Origin: an uncultured Clostridia bacterium
Lineage (GTDB): Bacteria; Bacillota_A; Clostridia; Christensenellales; Borkfalkiaceae
Length of the DNA stretch: 10,637 nucleotides
Assembly (NCBI GenBank): GCA_934292955.1
Contig: CAKQXZ010000075.1
Coordinates: 1-10,637 of the forward strand
Direction: 5' to 3'
The number at the start of each line of letters is the position of its first letter. The stretch's first letter is position 1. The notes below the pieces were generated by a model that saw only the letters and a program-made list of their open reading frames with translations, was not told where the DNA came from and did not search any database. Shown in pieces: positions 7,125-10,637 of the stretch. The position numbers and the translations under genes were made by a program.

Positions 7125-10100
7125 ATGACAAAATTAAAAAAACTGCTGTCAGCGATTTCGTTAATAGCAATATGTTTGGTATCGGCGGTATGTTTTGTCG
7201 CTTGCGGCGGTAATTCGAACAAGATTAAACCGCCTGCGGCAGTCGACGCGTCTACCATCCGTTACGACGGCGAAACTCTTTCGTGGCAAGCCGTGGATAA
7301 AGCCACCGCTTACGACATATCCTTCAACGGAACGAACACGACGGTTTATTCGCCTAAATTTACGTCGGGTGTATCGTCTACGACAAATCAGGTTACCGTA
7401 ACGATAACGGCAAAGAACACCGGCGGTTCCGCAGACGCGGCAGGAAGAACGTTTACAAGGCTGAAAACCATCAACTCGTCAGATCTTACGTTTGACGTAA
7501 ACGGCAGCATGAGTTGGGAACATGTAGACGGAGCAACGAGCTACACTGTAGAAATAAACGGTAACGAAAAGTCTAACGGTGCGTCCAATATCTTCAAAGA
7601 TTTCACTTACGGACAGAGAAACACCATAAGAGTAAAAGCCGTAGGAACCGACGATACGTTCGCGACTTACGGAACGGCGGCAACAAAAACCTATCTCGGC
7701 GCGCCCACTTCCGTTAGATACGACGGCGAAATGGTTTACTGGTCCGGCACGGAACTTGCCGACTCTTACACTCTTTACATAAACGGTGTCGAAAAGAAAC
7801 GTGATCTTAACGGAAGCTCATGCGAATATGCTACCACCGATAAGAAATTCAAAATCTCTATGCAGAGCGTAGGCGACGGAGTTAATACTTTCTCTTCGAA
7901 AATAAGCGATGAAATAGAATGCGTAAAACTCGACGACGTATCGGGAATCCGCGTGGAAGACGGCATTCTTAAATGGGATGCGGTAGATTATGCCACACAG
8001 TATCTGATTACGCTCGGCAACAACACCACAATGAAGAAAACAGAAAAGTGCGAACTCGAAATAGAAGCAGGTAAAGCGCATTCGGTATCGATTAAACCTA
8101 TTGCCGAAGGCAGCGATTATTTCTTCTCTTCCTGGTGCGAAGCGAAAAGCGTTTACGTTCTTATCGCGCCCGATCTGCAATGGGATAACAGCCTGTCGCT
8201 CGACGGCGAAAAGCAGAAAGCACTTTACTGGAACAATATAGCTCTCGCCGGCGGCTACAAAGTTCAAGTAACCAAACCCGACGGTAGCAAGGACGTTTAC
8301 GACACGACGACAGGCGACCCGAGTTTTAACTACGATTATCTTGAAAGCGGCAACTACGAACTCAGAGTAAAATCCACTTCTACAGAAGTCGACCATTACG
8401 AATCGGCTTATTCTCAACCCCTTTACGTTCAGCGACTCGACGCGCCCAAACTGCTCGTAAAAGACCCGATCGAAAGTCTGGCAGAAGACTTCAGCGCAGG
8501 CTTTACCGTCAAGTACCTTAAAACCGAAGGCGCGACAAAATATAACCTTTACAGCAATAATACGTTCGTTACCGAAACCCGCCAAACTTCGTTCTCGGTT
8601 AAAAACGTGACGGGCGGAACTGAAAATCTCGGTTACGAAATCACTTATTCTATAAGAAGCATGGGCGGAAAGAACGGCTCTTACGTCAAACTCGATTCTC
8701 TTACGTCAAAGGCTACAAAGTTCAATATAACCGTACTGCCCACACCTACGTCTTTAACGTTCGAAGGCGGTTCGCTTACCTGGGCGGCGGTTAACAGCGC
8801 GAACGGGTACAGCGTAAAAACCGACTCCGCATACACTCCCTGCTCCGGCAACTCGTTCAAACTCAACGGACTTTCGGCTGGCGAACATACAGTAAGCATA
8901 TGCGCTAAGGGTAACGGCAAAGAAATTCTCGCCTCGCCCTATACCGCCGCTAAAAACGTCTTCAAACTTGCCGCACCCACAGATCTCAGAATAGACACCG
9001 AAACCAACGAAGGCAGCCTTTACTGCAGCCCCGTAGCACACACAAAGACTTACACGGTATATTTCAACGGGTCTTCGGAAGGTATTACGAACAACAATCT
9101 TTCCAACGTCAACGTAAAAACGGCGCAACTTAACAGCACGAACGGATTAACCGTCGTTCTTACAGCCGACGCAGATTACGAAGACGGCGGAGTATATTAC
9201 ATTACTTCCGATAAATCGCAGACCTACACGTTCATCAAACTCAAACCGATCGACATCAACACCGTTTCGGTTAAAGATCAACAGTTGAGCTGGAATGCAC
9301 CCGATAACGTTTCATTGTCGGACAGCGGCAAAATCTCTTATAATATCTATAAAGAAGACGGTTCTTTCTGGAAGAATTCGGACAGAACGGGCATTGATTT
9401 TTCTACCGTTGCGGGAAGTGAGTATTCTTATACATATACCATTAAATGCAAAGGCGACGGCATAAAGTTCTTCAACTCGGACGAATCTGCCCCGATAACT
9501 GTAACCAAACTTGAAAAGGTTACGCTTGCCGTTAACTCCACTCTCAACGGCTATGCCTGGGACGGCGTTGTTAACGCTACGGCATACATTTTCAAAATCG
9601 GCGATAAAGAAGTAAAACGCATTAACCACGACGGAATGCATTCTTACGAAATTACTTCGGACGAATTCCTTGCGGAGATGAACAAAGTAAACGAATACAA
9701 AATTTCGGTTATGGCGGTCGGCAACGCAAATCTGCTGGTTATCGATTCCGACGCGTCCACGCTTATGCAAAGGGTCGTAAAACTTACCAAACCCGTAATT
9801 TCCGCCGAATATGACAGCGAACAAGTTACAGCCGAAGGCAATATCGTCGTAAACGTAACTACTGCGGCAGAACACGCGAACGGCTATTCTTACGCGTTCA
9901 ACGGAACCAAAAAACAGGATTACGAATCACCCGAAGGCGTTTGCCGCGTTACGACCGATACGCCGGGCGAATACACCGTTACCGTTATGGCTAAAGGCGG
10001 TCTGTTTGACGAAAACGGCATTTTCTATTGCGATTCGGAAACGTCGGACGCGAAGAAAATCACGCTGCTTTCTGCGCCCAGCGAAGGCACAATAGAAAAA

Positions 10101-10322
10101 ACCACGGATAATAAAATCTCGTGGCAGGCAATCGGTTCGGTAAGCGGATACAAGATCGTAATTACCTACACCGACGGAACAAGTACGACAATCGACGGAC
10201 ACAAGTACACTTCTTACGTTGATAAATCAGGCAAAGAAATTACGTCGGTAAGCGTTACCGCGCTCGGAAACGGGAATACGACAATAACGTCTAAAACCGT
10301 TACGAAAAACTTCAATAACTGA
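7125..10322 (+). CDS. Large lipoprotein of about 12 tandem Fn3-like domains
   Basis: This is a 1065-aa exported protein. AAGGAG (7108-7113) lies 11 nt before the ATG. The signal peptide has basic residues at 3-6 and a hydrophobic core, ending CFVAC27-GG. Cys27 is the likely lipid-modified residue, although Phe at -3 is again atypical. The rest is a chain of beta-sandwich units of about 75-100 residues, each opening with a pattern like APTSVRYDGEMVYW and then A-x-x-Y-x-(V/I/L), as in fibronectin type III domains. Starts fall near residues 42, 117, 191, 267, 347, 438, 538, 615, 706, 796, 886 and 982. There is no enzyme domain, no wall-sorting signal and no C-terminal membrane segment; the protein ends just after the last repeat. 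It lies 50 nt after paralogue 2 with no convincing promoter between, so it is probably in the same transcript. A spacer, adhesive or binding role is likely; the partner is unknown. Confidence 0.83.
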   Translation: MTKLKKLLSAISLIAICLVSAVCFVACGGNSNKIKPPAAVDASTIRYDGETLSWQAVDKATAYDISFNGTNTTVYSPKFTSGVSSTTNQVTVTITAKNTGGSADAAGRTFTRLKTINSSDLTFDVNGSMSWEHVDGATSYTVEINGNEKSNGASNIFKDFTYGQRNTIRVKAVGTDDTFATYGTAATKTYLGAPTSVRYDGEMVYWSGTELADSYTLYINGVEKKRDLNGSSCEYATTDKKFKISMQSVGDGVNTFSSKISDEIECVKLDDVSGIRVEDGILKWDAVDYATQYLITLGNNTTMKKTEKCELEIEAGKAHSVSIKPIAEGSDYFFSSWCEAKSVYVLIAPDLQWDNSLSLDGEKQKALYWNNIALAGGYKVQVTKPDGSKDVYDTTTGDPSFNYDYLESGNYELRVKSTSTEVDHYESAYSQPLYVQRLDAPKLLVKDPIESLAEDFSAGFTVKYLKTEGATKYNLYSNNTFVTETRQTSFSVKNVTGGTENLGYEITYSIRSMGGKNGSYVKLDSLTSKATKFNITVLPTPTSLTFEGGSLTWAAVNSANGYSVKTDSAYTPCSGNSFKLNGLSAGEHTVSICAKGNGKEILASPYTAAKNVFKLAAPTDLRIDTETNEGSLYCSPVAHTKTYTVYFNGSSEGITNNNLSNVNVKTAQLNSTNGLTVVLTADADYEDGGVYYITSDKSQTYTFIKLKPIDINTVSVKDQQLSWNAPDNVSLSDSGKISYNIYKEDGSFWKNSDRTGIDFSTVAGSEYSYTYTIKCKGDGIKFFNSDESAPITVTKLEKVTLAVNSTLNGYAWDGVVNATAYIFKIGDKEVKRINHDGMHSYEITSDEFLAEMNKVNEYKISVMAVGNANLLVIDSDASTLMQRVVKLTKPVISAEYDSEQVTAEGNIVVNVTTAAEHANGYSYAFNGTKKQDYESPEGVCRVTTDTPGEYTVTVMAKGGLFDENGIFYCDSETSDAKKITLLSAPSEGTIEKTTDNKISWQAIGSVSGYKIVITYTDGTSTTIDGHKYTSYVDKSGKEITSVSVTALGNGNTTITSKTVTKNFNN

Positions 10323-10342
10323 TTTTTAATCAGACGACGGCG

Positions 10343-10381
10343 CGCGGCGGATATGGCGTTCGGCTTTATCCGCCGCGTTTT
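10343..10381 (+). terminator. Rho-independent terminator after the Fn3 lipoprotein
   Basis: CGCGGCGGATA (10343-10353) and TATCCGCCGCG (10367-10377) form a perfect, GC-rich 11-bp stem with a 13-nt loop, followed by TTTT (10378-10381). The stem is strong but the T tract is short, so some read-through into the Lgt-like gene 29 nt downstream is plausible. No clear promoter is seen between the hairpin and that gene. Confidence 0.75.
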
Positions 10382-10409
10382 GCAAAAGAAAACTTTACAG
10401 GAGAAAACA

Positions 10410-10637
10410 ATGTTCCCCGCAATACATATTTTCGGTTTTCACGTTCCGATGTACGCTTTAATGGCTGTTACAGGCTTGATTTCATATGTCGTGTGCTATA
10501 TATTTCTGGTCGAAAAAAAAGAAAAGCTTGACAGAGTTACGTCTAACCGACTGCTGTTCGTTTCCGTTCTCGGCTTCGTGGTTATGTACTTTTCCGCGCT
10601 GTTTTTCGACGGAATTTACCACTCGTTAGAAACGGGA
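10410..10637 (+). CDS. Prolipoprotein diacylglyceryl transferase-like protein (Lgt family), N-terminal part
   Basis: The frame starts at ATG 10410 and is open to the window edge (76 codons). AGGAG (10399-10403) lies 6 nt upstream. The start MFPAIHIFGFHVPMYALMAV resembles the Lgt opening, in which a short amphipathic lead is followed by a 'WYGLM'-type motif; Tyr15 matches the conserved tyrosine. Two hydrophobic segments are visible (about 14-33 and 48-66). Lgt moves diacylglycerol from phosphatidylglycerol to the lipobox cysteine of prolipoproteins in the membrane. The second hydrophobic segment lacks the usual G-x-R-x-G-Y sequence, so this may be a divergent or accessory Lgt. The diagnostic HGG region falls outside the window. 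Its position after three predicted lipoprotein genes supports the assignment. Confidence 0.65.
   Translation, partial: MFPAIHIFGFHVPMYALMAVTGLISYVVCYIFLVEKKEKLDRVTSNRLLFVSVLGFVVMYFSALFFDGIYHSLETG

Noticed and set aside
7818..8585. 255-codon open frame on the minus strand inside the Fn3 gene
   Set aside because: It is fully antisense to clear Fn3-like repeats, shows no recognisable domain, and has no ribosome site. It is a by-product of codon bias.
9312..9875. 187-codon minus-strand open frame inside the Fn3 gene
   Set aside because: It is antisense to real repeats 9-11, with atypical Phe/Tyr/Arg-rich composition and no recognisable motif.

Overview
The window looks like a chromosomal segment from a low-to-mid GC anaerobic Firmicute, probably a gut Clostridia-type lineage. 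The evidence is strong AGGAG-type ribosome binding sites, standard genetic code, InlB/Listeria-Bacteroides-type surface repeats, Gram-positive style lipoprotein signals and a GH43-type glycosidase. The lineage is an inference from gene style; no phylogenetic marker is present.

Layout. Positions 1-1864 hold a leftward two-gene operon: an M50-family membrane metalloprotease (689-1864), then a GH43-like glycoside hydrolase cut by the window edge (1-692). The two are translationally coupled by an ATGA overlap. Positions 1865-2154 are a divergent control region with a leftward promoter, a terminator-like hairpin with poly-A/poly-T flanks, a good rightward sigma-A-type promoter, and a perfect 15-bp inverted repeat bracketing the rightward promoter. 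Positions 2155-10322 hold a rightward run of three large predicted lipoproteins. Two are tandem paralogues (813 and 819 aa) with an unusual cysteine-packed segment directly after the signal peptide, followed by InlB B-repeat-like domains. The third (1065 aa) is built almost entirely of about 12 Fn3-like domains. A terminator-like hairpin follows at 10343-10381, and then the start of a prolipoprotein diacylglyceryl transferase (Lgt)-like gene, cut by the right edge.

How it may work together (inference). The rightward genes would display three long, lipid-anchored, multi-domain proteins on the cell surface. The adjacent Lgt-like enzyme belongs to the family that attaches the lipid to such cysteines. 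The most interesting points are the paired cysteine-rich segments, which I do not recognise as a known domain, and the inverted repeat around the operon promoter, which could be an invertible promoter or a pair of operators. No tRNA, rRNA, CRISPR array, insertion sequence or phage gene was seen.
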